From NCBI GenBank assembly GCA_900549545.1, contig URPA01000016.1, positions 1 to 34,178 of the forward strand: a DNA stretch of 34,178 nt. Reading direction: 5' to 3'. This DNA comes from an uncultured Eubacteriales bacterium. GTDB taxonomy: Bacteria; Bacillota; Clostridia; Oscillospirales; Oscillospiraceae. Positions 8,299 through 15,719 of the stretch are shown here, piece by piece. The notes below the pieces were generated by a model, which did no database searches, had not been told where the DNA came from, and was given only the letters and a program-made list of their open reading frames with translations. Position numbers and translations under genes: made by a program. Numbering within the stretch: position 1 is the first letter of the stretch; every line of letters starts with the position of its first letter.

Positions 8299-9350
8299 TC
8301 GGAGAAGCTGAGCGTATAGCTGTCGTTGGAGAGAGTGAATTTTTCTATAAGCCCCTTGGTACAGATGACCTCGTTTTCGCTTGTGACCATTATCATCTCA
8401 AAGCCGCCATAGGTGCGCCAGTATTCAAGCGCCTTGTTTTCGCCCAGCACGAACATCGCCGTTGAAAGGCAGTCGGCCATGGTGCCGTCAGTGCAGATGA
8501 TGGTGACGGAGACGAGGCTGTTTGCCGTGGGGGAGCCGGTCGCGGGATTGAGAATGTGGTGATAGCTGTGCCCGCGCATATCCTCAAAGCTGCGCTGATA
8601 TGAGCCGCTGGTGATGACCGCCGTCTCACCCACGCTCAGAACCCCCAAAAAGCTCTCGGGGTAATTCGGATCCTGCACGGCGACCGTCCAGTTCGTCCCG
8701 TCGGGCTTGAGGCCAAGAGTCTGCACATTGCCGCCAAGCGAGACGATGCCGCTCTTGACCCCGGCCTGCCGCATAGCGTCAACCGCTGCGGCGGAGGCGC
8801 TGCCCTTGGCAACCGCGCCAAGGCCGAGCTCACCCCCCGCGGGGATGGATACAGAGTACCCGCCGGAGCTGGGGAAGCTGTTGATGGTCAGCTTATCGAA
8901 GCAGCGCAGGGCGAGCGCCGCGCTTATCTCCTCAGCGGTGGGGACATAGTATTTCCCGTCAATAAAGCCCCAGAGCTTTATAAGCGGGTAAATGCTCGGG
9001 TCGAGCGCGCCGCCGGAGCGCTGGTAGACGAGCTGCGCCGTGCCGAGCATGCTGGCAACCTGACCGGAGACGGCGGTGTTCGCGCCCTCGGCGTGGTTTA
9101 TGGCGTAGATGGTGCTGCTCGGGTTTTCCGGGTCAAGGCCCGTGTCCATGGCGTTTATGACAGAGGCCGCCGCGTCAAGCCCGGCCTCAGCGTTCTTGCC
9201 GTAGGCGGTCAGGGTCATGGTGGTGTCCATGGCGAAAAGCTGCTTTTGCACCTGGGTACCCTCGCCGCAGGCGGTGAGCGCCAGAAGCATCCCCAGGCAC
9301 AGCGCAAGCGCCGCCGCGCGGCGTATAAGTCTGTGGCTTTTAAAGTTCAT
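8295..9350 (-). CDS. apbE: FAD:protein FMN transferase, lipoprotein (ApbE)
   Basis: About 351 residues. ApbE transfers FMN from FAD to a Thr or Ser of target proteins such as RnfG/NqrC subunits, outside the cytoplasmic membrane. A signal peptide with lipobox LTAC shows a lipid-anchored surface protein. Family signatures are LGAVAKGSASAAAVDAM and SLGGNVQTLG in the middle, ITSGSYQRSF and HHILNPATGSP, then ADCLSTAMFVLG near the C-terminus (metal site). I chose ATG 9350, with GAGG upstream, over an in-frame ATG at 9365. The gene overlaps the upstream aldo/keto reductase by 11 bases and recG by four. No Rnf or Nqr target lies in this window. Confidence 0.93.
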   Translation of the reverse strand: MNFKSHRLIRRAAALALCLGMLLALTACGEGTQVQKQLFAMDTTMTLTAYGKNAEAGLDAAASVINAMDTGLDPENPSSTIYAINHAEGANTAVSGQVASMLGTAQLVYQRSGGALDPSIYPLIKLWGFIDGKYYVPTAEEISAALALRCFDKLTINSFPSSGGYSVSIPAGGELGLGAVAKGSASAAAVDAMRQAGVKSGIVSLGGNVQTLGLKPDGTNWTVAVQDPNYPESFLGVLSVGETAVITSGSYQRSFEDMRGHSYHHILNPATGSPTANSLVSVTIICTDGTMADCLSTAMFVLGENKALEYWRTYGGFEMIMVTSENEVICTKGLIEKFTLSNDSYTLSFSE

Positions 9351-10368
9351 TTTTGTGGGCCTCATAAAACTCTCTGTAATCCTTGAGCATGTACTTGAGA
9401 AGGTTTGGCGTGTCCAGCTCATAGGGACATTTGCTGCTGCATGAGCGGCAGCCGATGCAGTCGTTTATCTTTTCCATTTTTGCCCGCCACTCATCGGTCA
9501 TGTACTGCTGCCATGGGGAGCGGCGCAGTAGCATATTCATGCGCGCGCAGTTGCGTATCTCGATGCCCATCGGACATGGCATGCAGTACCCGCAGCTGCG
9601 GCAAAAGCTGCCGGAGAGCTCCTGCCGCTCTTTTTTGATGAACGCGTCAAGCTCCGCGTCCATCTGCGGCTCCTCCTCGGAAAGCTTGAGCCACTGCTCC
9701 AGCTCCTCCATGCTCTGTATGCCCCAGATGGGGGCGACGTTATCGTACATGTTCATAAACGCGGCGCAGGCGCGGGCGTTGCTGAGGATGCCGCCGGCAA
9801 GGCCCTTCATAGCGATAAAGCCAAGCCCCGCCGCCTTGCACTTCTCGGCCAGCGCCAAGTCGCGCTCGGAGGATATGTAGCTGAACGGGAACTGTATCGT
9901 CTCGAAGCTGCCGTCGGCTATGCAGGCCTCGGCCACGTCAATGCGGTGGCTCGTGATGCCGATATGGCCGATAAGCCCGCGCTCCTTGGCCTCCAGAGCA
10001 CCGGCATAGGGGCCGTTGGGGTCCTCCTTATCCGGCACGGCGGGCACCTGATGAAACTGGAAGAGGTCGATATAATCGGTTTTCATCATGCGCAGGCTGT
10101 TTTCAATGTGGGCGATGACCCCAGCCTTGTCCTTCGCGGCGCTCTTGGTGGAGATGATTATCCTGTCGCGCACATCGGCCAGCGCAAGGCCGATTTTCTC
10201 CTCGCTGTCGGTATAGGCGTTGGCCGTGTCAAAGTAGTTGATGCCGCCCTCGTATGCCGCGCGCAGCAGCTTCACGGCGTCCTTCTTTTCACAGCGCTGC
10301 ACGGGCAGGCAGCCCATGGCGGGCTTCGTGACCACAAGGCCGGTTTTGCCAAGCGTGAGAGTTTTCAT
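9340..10368 (-). CDS. aldo/keto reductase with C-terminal ferredoxin domain
   Basis: About 342 residues. The N-terminal part (about 1-270) is an aldo/keto reductase TIM barrel with GGINYFDTANAYTDSEEKIG, containing the catalytic Asp and Tyr, and a conserved IGHIGITSHR strand. The C-terminal part has two cysteine clusters, CRSCGYCMPCP and CIGCRSCSSKCP, which should hold two 4Fe-4S clusters. Such fusions are common in anaerobes and probably link NAD(P)H-type carbonyl reduction to low-potential electron carriers; the substrate is unknown. The start ATG 10368 has GGAG eight bases upstream. It is the first gene of the operon with apbE and recG. Confidence 0.9.
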   Translation of the reverse strand: MKTLTLGKTGLVVTKPAMGCLPVQRCEKKDAVKLLRAAYEGGINYFDTANAYTDSEEKIGLALADVRDRIIISTKSAAKDKAGVIAHIENSLRMMKTDYIDLFQFHQVPAVPDKEDPNGPYAGALEAKERGLIGHIGITSHRIDVAEACIADGSFETIQFPFSYISSERDLALAEKCKAAGLGFIAMKGLAGGILSNARACAAFMNMYDNVAPIWGIQSMEELEQWLKLSEEEPQMDAELDAFIKKERQELSGSFCRSCGYCMPCPMGIEIRNCARMNMLLRRSPWQQYMTDEWRAKMEKINDCIGCRSCSSKCPYELDTPNLLKYMLKDYREFYEAHKNEL

Positions 10369-10414
10369 GTTCATCACTCCGATTTGCATTTTTTGAGAAA
10401 AATCAAAACCACAC

Positions 10415-10443
10415 TTTACAAGTCACCCGGACTTTGCTATAAT
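10415..10443 (+). promoter_or_regulatory. promoter of tRNA-Arg
   Basis: TTTACA (10415-10420), a 17-base spacer and a perfect TATAAT (10438-10443) lie about 55 bases before the tRNA. It reads away from the divergent aldo/keto reductase operon. Confidence 0.8.
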
Positions 10444-10498
10444 ATCGCGTGGCCTTATTTTGAAACATTATACCAAAAAAAGACCGCAATGTAAATAT

Positions 10499-10575
10499 GT
10501 GCCCGTAGCTCAGCTGGATAGAGTGTCAGACTCCGACTCTGAAGGTCGCAAGTTCGAATCTTGTCGGGCATACCA
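10499..10575 (+). tRNA. tRNA-Arg (anticodon CCG)
   Basis: A full cloverleaf: acceptor GTGCCCG pairs with CGGGCAT (one G-U pair), D-arm GCTC/GAGT, anticodon arm TCAGA/TCTGA with loop CTCCGAC, so the anticodon is CCG and reads CGG, and T-arm GCAAG/CTTGT with loop TTCGAAT. Discriminator A is followed by an encoded CCA (10573-10575). It has its own promoter and terminator. The 3' half from 10543 is repeated at 10698. Confidence 0.95.
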
Positions 10576-10610
10576 AAAGGGACACCGCCCAAAGTGGCGG
10601 TGTCTCTTTT
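10576..10610 (+). terminator. tRNA terminator
   Basis: GACACCGCC (10581-10589) pairs with GGCGGTGTC (10596-10604), with a further AAAG/CTTTT extension. The U-run at 10607-10610 ends the tRNA transcript directly after CCA. Confidence 0.85.
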
Positions 10611-10628
10611 GGCAAGTTTGGGAGGAAA

Positions 10629-10645
10629 GAACTTGCGACCTTCAG
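10629..10645 (-). repeat. inverted fragment of the tRNA-Arg gene
   Basis: These 17 bases are the exact reverse complement of 10539-10555, the anticodon-stem to T-stem part of the tRNA. Together with the direct copy at 10698 this makes three copies of the same sequence within 190 bases. Confidence 0.75.
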
Positions 10646-10697
10646 GTGCGAAGCACGTACAATCCGCCGGAGGCTGACCGACGCGAAGCGTCGAGTC

Positions 10698-10729
10698 AGG
10701 TCGCAAGTTCGAATCTTGTCGGGCATACC
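10698..10729 (+). repeat. direct repeat of the tRNA-Arg 3' half (att-like)
   Basis: These 32 bases are identical to 10543-10574 (variable loop, T-arm, acceptor strand, discriminator and CC). Exact duplication of a tRNA 3' end is the classic trace of integrase-mediated insertion. No integrase gene remains in the window, and no further copy was seen at the other end of the island. Confidence 0.75.
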
Positions 10730-10815
10730 GCGTCGGAGCAAAGTCCGCTTTGTTCCGGCGTTCTTTTGTTTTGGCAAAAAAGAACGCCATCCACCCGCTC
10801 CCTTGCTCCTCCTTT

Positions 10816-10854
10816 CCAAACCGCACCCGCTGCGCTGGGCTGCGGTTTGGTTTT
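10816..10854. terminator. hairpin terminator near the end of hsdS
   Basis: CCAAACCGCA (10816-10825) pairs with TGCGGTTTGG (10841-10850), followed by TTTT on the + strand. It stands between the tRNA and the convergent restriction genes. Its U-tract favours the + direction. Confidence 0.5.
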
Positions 10855-10985
10855 AGTTGGCTGCATCTTTAGTGTAAAGCATACCAGAAAAAAGCACGCC
10901 TTTGTGGGTGCGCGCAAGTGCTATTTGAAGATCGGCATGTCTATGGCATCTATCCAATCTTTATATCCCGGCACCCTAATTCACC

Positions 10986-12458
10986 TCACTTCGCATAAAT
11001 TACTTCCTCATCCATGATGCGAAGGGCCTGCTGCTCCAGCGTGTATGCTTCATAGCGTTTCTGGCTCGCTTCCAGTGCCAGATCATTGATCTGCTTCTGT
11101 ACATCCTTATCCTTCAAAAGCGGAACAGGGATATTGCTTACATGTGTGTCGTCTATCTCGTCAACTACGGAACCATAGGTAAACCGCGTAATCAGTTGGT
11201 ATCCGTAATCCGATGCCAAGAAAATATTAAGATATCCAGCAATGTCGTTGTTGGCAGGGACAACACGAATAATGTGGTCGGAAGGAATCCAGTGTTCCCA
11301 ATGCTTTGGAACGAGGGCAACCTTACCGATAGTACCACTACGGGTGATTAAAGTTGTATTTTGCGATATTTCCAGTTTATTGAAAAGTTTTTCGTGCTTT
11401 GCAACGGATAAATATTTCTTTCCAGACGGATCAAGTTCATAGAGCTGCTTCCCTCCAAACAGCACGCGGCCATGTCCTTCATCAACATATACCCGCTTAA
11501 ATCTCATGGGGAGAATAACCTCTTTGCTAATCCGCTTATCTCCCACGGTGGTAACTTCTTCCGCATATTTCCGTAGGTGCGCCGTAATAGCATCAACAAT
11601 AGGGACATGATACGAAGCATCCAAGCGGCCTGCCATATTGCTCAGTTTTACGCTGAACGTATCCACCGGCGCAGATTTCTTATAGTAATCAACATCAAAT
11701 TCGCTGACATCAGGTAGACACAGGGCTTCTTTCAGCAGCTCTGTTGCTCTGTCGATCAGCTCATTCGATTCGTCGCGCAGCCCATAGGAGCGGATGATCA
11801 AGTCATTTATTCTGCTTTTTATTACGGCTGGAGCATTGGGAATCGGGACGGACGATAAATGTTCTGGTTCAATATGCGTAATAACGGCACCATAACTATT
11901 GGTAAGCAGGATTTTGTTGCCAACTGCGCTCTTGAGATACGCATAAATGTATCCTGCGTCTTCCGGTCGAATACAGTTTATTCGTAACAAATCGTGGCTG
12001 AATATTTTGCCGTCAAGGGTGTCTGACACAAAGGATACTTTTCCGATCGTACCGGAGCAAGTCATTAGTATCTGACCTTTGTGCACTCGGAGAGCATCAA
12101 TGTTCGTATGTGTGCGCTTTGAAATATAACCGTCCGGTGTGGGCTTTATATCAACGATCGTCGAGGGCTGAAATATTGGCATGTCAGATTTTTCTACCCA
12201 CACGCGCTTAAACCTGCCACAAACATAGGAGGTCGTAAGCCCATCTTTTCCACCCACTGTTGCGACCGGATGTTTTCCGTTATAGATAAGGGATCTCGCC
12301 TGTTTTGCCTCAACATCATACACGCTGGCTTCCAGCCTCTTTCCTCTTGACACCACATCGGAAAGTGATACGGAACACCATTTTACTGGCTGTTCATTTA
12401 CCTCGATCTCCATAATGGGAGCGGGATCAACGGCTCGCGCTAAGTTCGAATTTACCAT
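10986..12458 (-). CDS. restriction-modification specificity subunit (HsdS-type)
   Basis: About 490 residues with two target-recognition halves. Each half has the conserved segment SGTIGK (135-140 and 374-379) followed by a similar strand pattern, and helical spacer regions lie around 220-260 and 455-480. It would recognise a split DNA sequence and carry the methyltransferase-nuclease encoded just upstream. I chose ATG 12458 because AGGAGG stands seven bases before it; it overlaps the upstream stop codon by seven bases, so the two are coupled. Base composition is clearly AT-richer than the flanking housekeeping genes, a sign of transfer. No hsdR gene is present. Confidence 0.9.
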   Translation of the reverse strand: MVNSNLARAVDPAPIMEIEVNEQPVKWCSVSLSDVVSRGKRLEASVYDVEAKQARSLIYNGKHPVATVGGKDGLTTSYVCGRFKRVWVEKSDMPIFQPSTIVDIKPTPDGYISKRTHTNIDALRVHKGQILMTCSGTIGKVSFVSDTLDGKIFSHDLLRINCIRPEDAGYIYAYLKSAVGNKILLTNSYGAVITHIEPEHLSSVPIPNAPAVIKSRINDLIIRSYGLRDESNELIDRATELLKEALCLPDVSEFDVDYYKKSAPVDTFSVKLSNMAGRLDASYHVPIVDAITAHLRKYAEEVTTVGDKRISKEVILPMRFKRVYVDEGHGRVLFGGKQLYELDPSGKKYLSVAKHEKLFNKLEISQNTTLITRSGTIGKVALVPKHWEHWIPSDHIIRVVPANNDIAGYLNIFLASDYGYQLITRFTYGSVVDEIDDTHVSNIPVPLLKDKDVQKQINDLALEASQKRYEAYTLEQQALRIMDEEVIYAK

Positions 12459-14479
12459 CCTAATCCCTCCTGTTGCTTCCACTCTGCGAAAATGGCAGGC
12501 ACATCCGGCGTCTGATCATCTTCCACTTTGACCTTCTGCTGCTGAGAAACTGTCCTGTCACCGTCTCCGGTTTCCCCGAGAACCAGCACACTGTTGGTGT
12601 CCGGCACAAGGATTTCATTTCCTTCCTTGTCACGTTTGAATATCGGATTCCCACGTTTGTCGTGACCGACCTTCTCAACCATAGCCATGAAAATGTTGTA
12701 GTCGGCCATGGTCCCGCTCTTTTCCTCTGCATCCTTCTGCGCCTGCGTTTTCTTCTGGAGAATGAGCACAGAAGTCTGTGTGCCGTTGCGGGGCTGGAAG
12801 GTATCCACGTGAAGGTCGATGCTTGCCACGATGCGGTGATTAGCGATCATCCACTCTCTGATATATCCAAGCCCCGGTGAACCGAGGATAGAATCAGGCA
12901 GGACGATACCCATGCGCCCGCCGGGAACAAGAAGCTGAGTACATCTCTCTATAAAGAGGATTTCCGGCGGGACGGAGGACTGCAGGCGATCTGTCATCTT
13001 CCATACACCGGTTTTCTTATCACATTCCCAAATATGAGCCAATGCAAACTGCTCAAGGATGTTCTTATCTTTAATGGGAATTTTGCTGCCAAACGGCGGA
13101 TTCGTAACAATCACGTCAAAGTATGCAATGGAATTATGATTGCGCAGATCGGATTTGTTGATTCCAAGTGCATCGGCAAGACGGGTTCTGAATTCATCCG
13201 TCCATTCATGCGGCGGCAGAAGGGAATTGGCTTGAAGAATGTTTCCGCTGCCGTCATTGTTCATGACCATGTTCATTTTTGTGGCCTTGACCAGATCGGG
13301 GTTAATGTCAAATCCAAAATAGTTGGATGAAGCCATCTCGGATATTTTATCCCGGAAAGCGCGGACGGTATTGTCGTCCCAATCCTCACGCTTTACGCCG
13401 AGGGCTTCTGAATACTGCTGTTCCAGTTGATCTATGGCATGCGTCATGGCAGTTACGATGAAGCCGCCGGTTCCGCAGGAGCTATCAAGGACACGCTCAT
13501 CCGTCTGCGGATTGACCATCTCAACGACCATTTTCATGACATTGCGGGGTGTGAAGAATTCGCCACGGTCACCACGGAGGTTCGCTCCAACGATTTCCTC
13601 GTATGCTTTGCCCTTGATGTCAATGTTCGTGTTCAGCAGACTATAACGCTGCAATTCGCTGACGATATATGCAAGGCTGCGAGGGCTCAGTTTAATCTCA
13701 TCATTTGCATCGAAGATTTTACCGTGACGGGCTTTTACACGGTCAAAAATCTTGGATATGCGCTTCTTTACCGTGAGCTGGCCATCAGGGTTAGAGCGTT
13801 CGTCGGAAGTGGTATAGAACTCCAGCGGCTTAGGTATGTTGCGTTCGTCCTCAATTTTGCAGAATATGACTTTCAGCAGCTCGAAAAATGCAGGCTGCTT
13901 TTGTAAACCGTCATTCACATAGATATGGTTATGGCAGGTTTTGAAAACGAAAAGAAGGTTATCATCATAGGCGTTTTTAAGGCTGGTTCTTGTGGGACGG
14001 TTAACGTCATCAAGGTTACCGTCAGCGGAGGGGATGTCGTTGTATTCCATAAATGTGATATTTCCCGCCTCGTCTACCATTTTACGGAATACATATTTTT
14101 GAATACTATTCGTCCACATGCCCCACTCGCAATTCGGGCAAACAGACATATAGGACTGGAGCTGTGCAATACCGTCTTTTGCATTGCGAGCATCGACGGT
14201 CTCTTTCTTGCATTCGATAATCAGCTTAATCGTTCCCTGTGTCTGCTCGGCAGCATCCTTATCCCAAATCACGATGTCAGCCCGGGGCTTATTGGAGCCC
14301 ACCTGTAAAGTGAACTCAATTTTAATCTGGCTGGGGAGATATTTATGCTCGTTTACCAGCCGTTTTTCTATCGTCTGGCGAACATATTCCTCCGGGGTGT
14401 CATTACGAAACTTCTGGTCAATGTAGTCGCAAATTTTACCTTCCGGTATAACAATAATTTTCTGTTCTGTCGAAGCCAT
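12452..14479 (-). CDS. fused PD-(D/E)XK nuclease and N6-adenine DNA methyltransferase
   Basis: About 675 residues. The first 150 residues look like the HsdR N-terminal nuclease domain: RADIVIW with Asp68, then IIECKKE with Glu89 and Lys91, a PD-(D/E)XK pattern. The rest is an HsdM-type N6-adenine methylase: RGDRGEFFTPR (302-312), motif I LDSSCGTGGF (331-340) and motif IV NPPF (460-463). With a separate specificity subunit and no HsdR, this matches the plan of BcgI-like type IIB systems, where one polypeptide both cuts and methylates. I chose ATG 14479, with GGAG nine bases upstream, over an in-frame GTG at 14503. The domain reading is solid; cleavage activity is inferred. Confidence 0.88.
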   Translation of the reverse strand: MASTEQKIIVIPEGKICDYIDQKFRNDTPEEYVRQTIEKRLVNEHKYLPSQIKIEFTLQVGSNKPRADIVIWDKDAAEQTQGTIKLIIECKKETVDARNAKDGIAQLQSYMSVCPNCEWGMWTNSIQKYVFRKMVDEAGNITFMEYNDIPSADGNLDDVNRPTRTSLKNAYDDNLLFVFKTCHNHIYVNDGLQKQPAFFELLKVIFCKIEDERNIPKPLEFYTTSDERSNPDGQLTVKKRISKIFDRVKARHGKIFDANDEIKLSPRSLAYIVSELQRYSLLNTNIDIKGKAYEEIVGANLRGDRGEFFTPRNVMKMVVEMVNPQTDERVLDSSCGTGGFIVTAMTHAIDQLEQQYSEALGVKREDWDDNTVRAFRDKISEMASSNYFGFDINPDLVKATKMNMVMNNDGSGNILQANSLLPPHEWTDEFRTRLADALGINKSDLRNHNSIAYFDVIVTNPPFGSKIPIKDKNILEQFALAHIWECDKKTGVWKMTDRLQSSVPPEILFIERCTQLLVPGGRMGIVLPDSILGSPGLGYIREWMIANHRIVASIDLHVDTFQPRNGTQTSVLILQKKTQAQKDAEEKSGTMADYNIFMAMVEKVGHDKRGNPIFKRDKEGNEILVPDTNSVLVLGETGDGDRTVSQQQKVKVEDDQTPDVPAIFAEWKQQEGLGW

Positions 14480-14499
14480 GTGTTTATTCTCCTTTGCAA

Positions 14500-14790
14500 T
14501 CACTGACCATCAGCCAGTATAGTTTCGATTTTTTTCATCGTGTCGATTGTTTTCTTGCCTTTGTTCGTCATAAGGTAGCTGCCTCCTTTTTTGATCTGGA
14601 TACAGCCCGCCTTGCATAACGCCTGCATCCATTTGTTGACCGATGCAGGACTGTGCTGGAGCTCAGCAGCTAATTCGGCTTGTGAAAATTTGATTACCGG
14701 GCCATCTCGTGTTTTAGATTGGTGCTCTGATAGCCAAAAAAGCAATTTATATTCATCTGTTTTAAAAATGTCTGAGATGCTGTTTGACAT
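14500..14790 (-). CDS. small winged-helix regulator of the RM operon
   Basis: About 96 residues with a MarR-like or replication-initiator-like winged helix: helix-turn-helix around 37-62 (SQAELAAELQHSPASVNKWM) and a wing around 66-80 (GGSYLMTNKGKK). It starts at ATG 14790 behind an AGGTGG site and ends 21 bases before the nuclease-methylase start, so it is the first gene of the operon. Position and size resemble controller proteins that time expression of restriction systems. The AT-rich inverted repeats directly upstream are candidate operators. Its role as controller is inferred. Confidence 0.8.
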   Translation of the reverse strand: MSNSISDIFKTDEYKLLFWLSEHQSKTRDGPVIKFSQAELAAELQHSPASVNKWMQALCKAGCIQIKKGGSYLMTNKGKKTIDTMKKIETILADGQ

Positions 14791-14807
14791 CAATGCACCA
14801 CCTTTCG

Positions 14808-14869
14808 TTATAATATTTTATAATGAATTACACTAAAAGATAATTTCAGTTTACTATAAAATATTATAA
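14808..14869. promoter_or_regulatory. paired AT-rich inverted repeats upstream of the RM regulator
   Basis: TTATAATATTTTATAA (14808-14823) has an inverted copy at 14854-14869 (15 of 16 bases). They are separated by 30 bases and lie directly before the regulator gene. They overlap sequences that could serve as a minus-strand -10 element and fit operator sites for the winged-helix protein. Confidence 0.5.
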
Positions 14870-14900
14870 TGTCAATAGAAAAAATAGCTGTCATTCAAAT

Positions 14901-14944
14901 AAAAAAGACCAATGCCGTAATTCCATCTGGCATTGGTCATTTTT
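14901..14944. terminator. bidirectional terminator
   Basis: GACCAATGCC (14907-14916) pairs perfectly with GGCATTGGTC (14929-14938). Six A's precede and a T-run follows, so it works on both strands. It ends the 102-aa gene on the minus strand. Confidence 0.85.
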
Positions 14945-14952
14945 TGATTGCT

Positions 14953-15261
14953 TTACATTTCAAATCCTGCACATCTTACTATCTCTGCGATGGCGTTCAT
15001 AGCCCGTTTCGGGCTGTTGTAGTCCCTGATACGATCCTCGATCCGTCCGTTACGGATCACCCACACCATAGGGATGCCATAGCTGATCCAGATTTTGATT
15101 GCGAGTGTGTCGGTGCTCTCATCGTACCACGCTACCTGCACCTTGCGGTTCCATTCGCGGCTGTATACCTCACAGCCGGTAGGAGTCTTGGCGCCGGTGT
15201 TGGTGAAGCCGTTCTGCTCAATGAGCTGGCTGAAGTCCTTGTTCGCTTTTTCGATTGTCAT
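14953..15261 (-). CDS. hypothetical 102-residue protein
   Basis: A 102-residue protein that I do not recognise. It is a mixed alpha/beta, soluble sequence without signal peptide or membrane segment. It contains a run of beta-like segments (KVQVAWYDESTDTLAIKIW) and ends with a helix (SPKRAMNAIAEIVRCAGF). The start is ATG 15261 with AAGGAG about nine bases upstream; a longer frame to 15333 has no ribosome site. It is bracketed by bidirectional terminators on both sides, so it is a stand-alone transcription unit. Similar small genes are often cargo of mobile elements; function unknown. Confidence 0.7.
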   Translation of the reverse strand: MTIEKANKDFSQLIEQNGFTNTGAKTPTGCEVYSREWNRKVQVAWYDESTDTLAIKIWISYGIPMVWVIRNGRIEDRIRDYNSPKRAMNAIAEIVRCAGFEM

Positions 15262-15337
15262 TGTGTTTTCCTCCTTGCGTTTGTTACAACAAGCAAGCCA
15301 GAGAAAAACGAAAAAGTCCAGAACGAAAAGCAAAAAA

Positions 15338-15379
15338 CAGCGGCCACACGGAATAATTCCATGTGGCTGCTGCTTTTTT
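15338..15379. terminator. bidirectional terminator
   Basis: A nearly perfect palindrome at 15338-15372 (17-bp arms with two or three mismatches around GGAATAATTCC) is flanked by A and T runs on both sides. Confidence 0.75.
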
Positions 15380-15429
15380 GCCGCTTGTAGGTGTCAACCG
15401 AATGTTCACTTGTTTAACACTCCGGCGCA

Positions 15430-15451
15430 CACGCCTTTGGCGTGCTTTTTT
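15430..15451 (+). terminator. short hairpin with U-tract
   Basis: CACGCC-TTT-GGCGTG followed by CTTTTTT. A compact terminator-like hairpin directly before the mini-hairpin array. No + strand gene precedes it. Confidence 0.5.
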
Positions 15452-15453
15452 CA

Positions 15454-15598
15454 ATGAAATTCGTTCCTTCGGAACGAGTGAAATAGCTGCGCTATGAAAT
15501 ATTTGCTGCGCGAATGTGAAATATGCTTAGCATATGAGGAACGAATTTTATTTCATAATCCGCAAGGATTATTTCATATCGCGTCGGCGATATTTCAT
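15454..15598. repeat. array of six mini-hairpins separated by ATGAAAT / ATTTCAT
   Basis: The element begins with ATGAAAT and ends with its complement ATTTCAT. Inside are six short palindromes with 3-4 base loops: CGTTCC-TTC-GGAACG, TAGC-TGC-GCTA, TTTGC-TGC-GCGAA (imperfect), ATGC-TTA-GCAT, AATCC-GCAA-GGATT and ATCGC-GTCG-GCGAT. The spacers are GTGAAAT/TGAAAT in the left part and ATTTCAT in the right part, so the array is itself a loose inverted repeat. It does not code and is not a CRISPR array. Confidence 0.75.
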
Positions 15599-15665
15599 TC
15601 AAGTCATCCTACTGGGGTTCGTACCATGACGTCATATTTTGCTCTGGCGGGTAATGCAATTTTAA

Positions 15666-15705
15666 AACAACAACTGCCAAGTCATTCGACCTGGCAGTTG
15701 TTGTT
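15666..15705 (-). terminator. terminator of the NifX/MinD cluster
   Basis: AACAACAACTGCCA (15666-15679) pairs perfectly with TGGCAGTTGTTGTT (15692-15705). On the minus strand it is followed by TTTAAA and lies 15 bases after the last gene of the cluster. Confidence 0.85.
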
Positions 15706-15719
15706 AAATTCAAATATTC

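Larger units (their letters stand above)
10576..10985. other. gene-free region beside the tRNA with tRNA-derived fragments
   Basis: No supported gene. It holds the tRNA terminator, an inverted 17-base tRNA fragment (10629-10645), a small GACGC-GAA-GCGTC hairpin (about 10680), a direct 32-base tRNA 3' repeat (10698-10729), a hairpin at 10757-10788, and a hairpin at 10816-10850 followed by TTTT. The frames seen here do not resemble proteins. It looks like the scar or left edge of an integrated element. Confidence 0.6.
15262..15719. other. gene-free region of terminators and mini-hairpins
   Basis: 458 bases without a supported gene. In order it holds a bidirectional terminator (15338-15379), a short hairpin with U-tract (15430-15451), a 145-bp array of mini-hairpins (15454-15598), and the terminator of the NifX cluster (15666-15705). 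Frames on the + strand here are low-complexity products of the palindromes and are not believable proteins. It marks the right edge of the accessory island. Confidence 0.65.

Noticed and set aside
7192..8319. Plus-strand open frame of 375 codons
   Set aside because: Antisense to recG, which has all its helicase motifs.
10460..11017. Protein-coding frames across the tRNA and its repeats
   Set aside because: They translate the tRNA and its fragments; no ribosome site or plausible protein.
10986..14479. Ordinary type I system missing its restriction subunit
   Set aside because: The methylase subunit itself carries a PD-(D/E)XK-like N-terminal domain, so a fused BcgI-like system explains the absence of hsdR better.
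15454..15598. CRISPR array
   Set aside because: The repeated unit is only a 7-base spacer around different palindromes, the segments are too short, and no cas gene is present.
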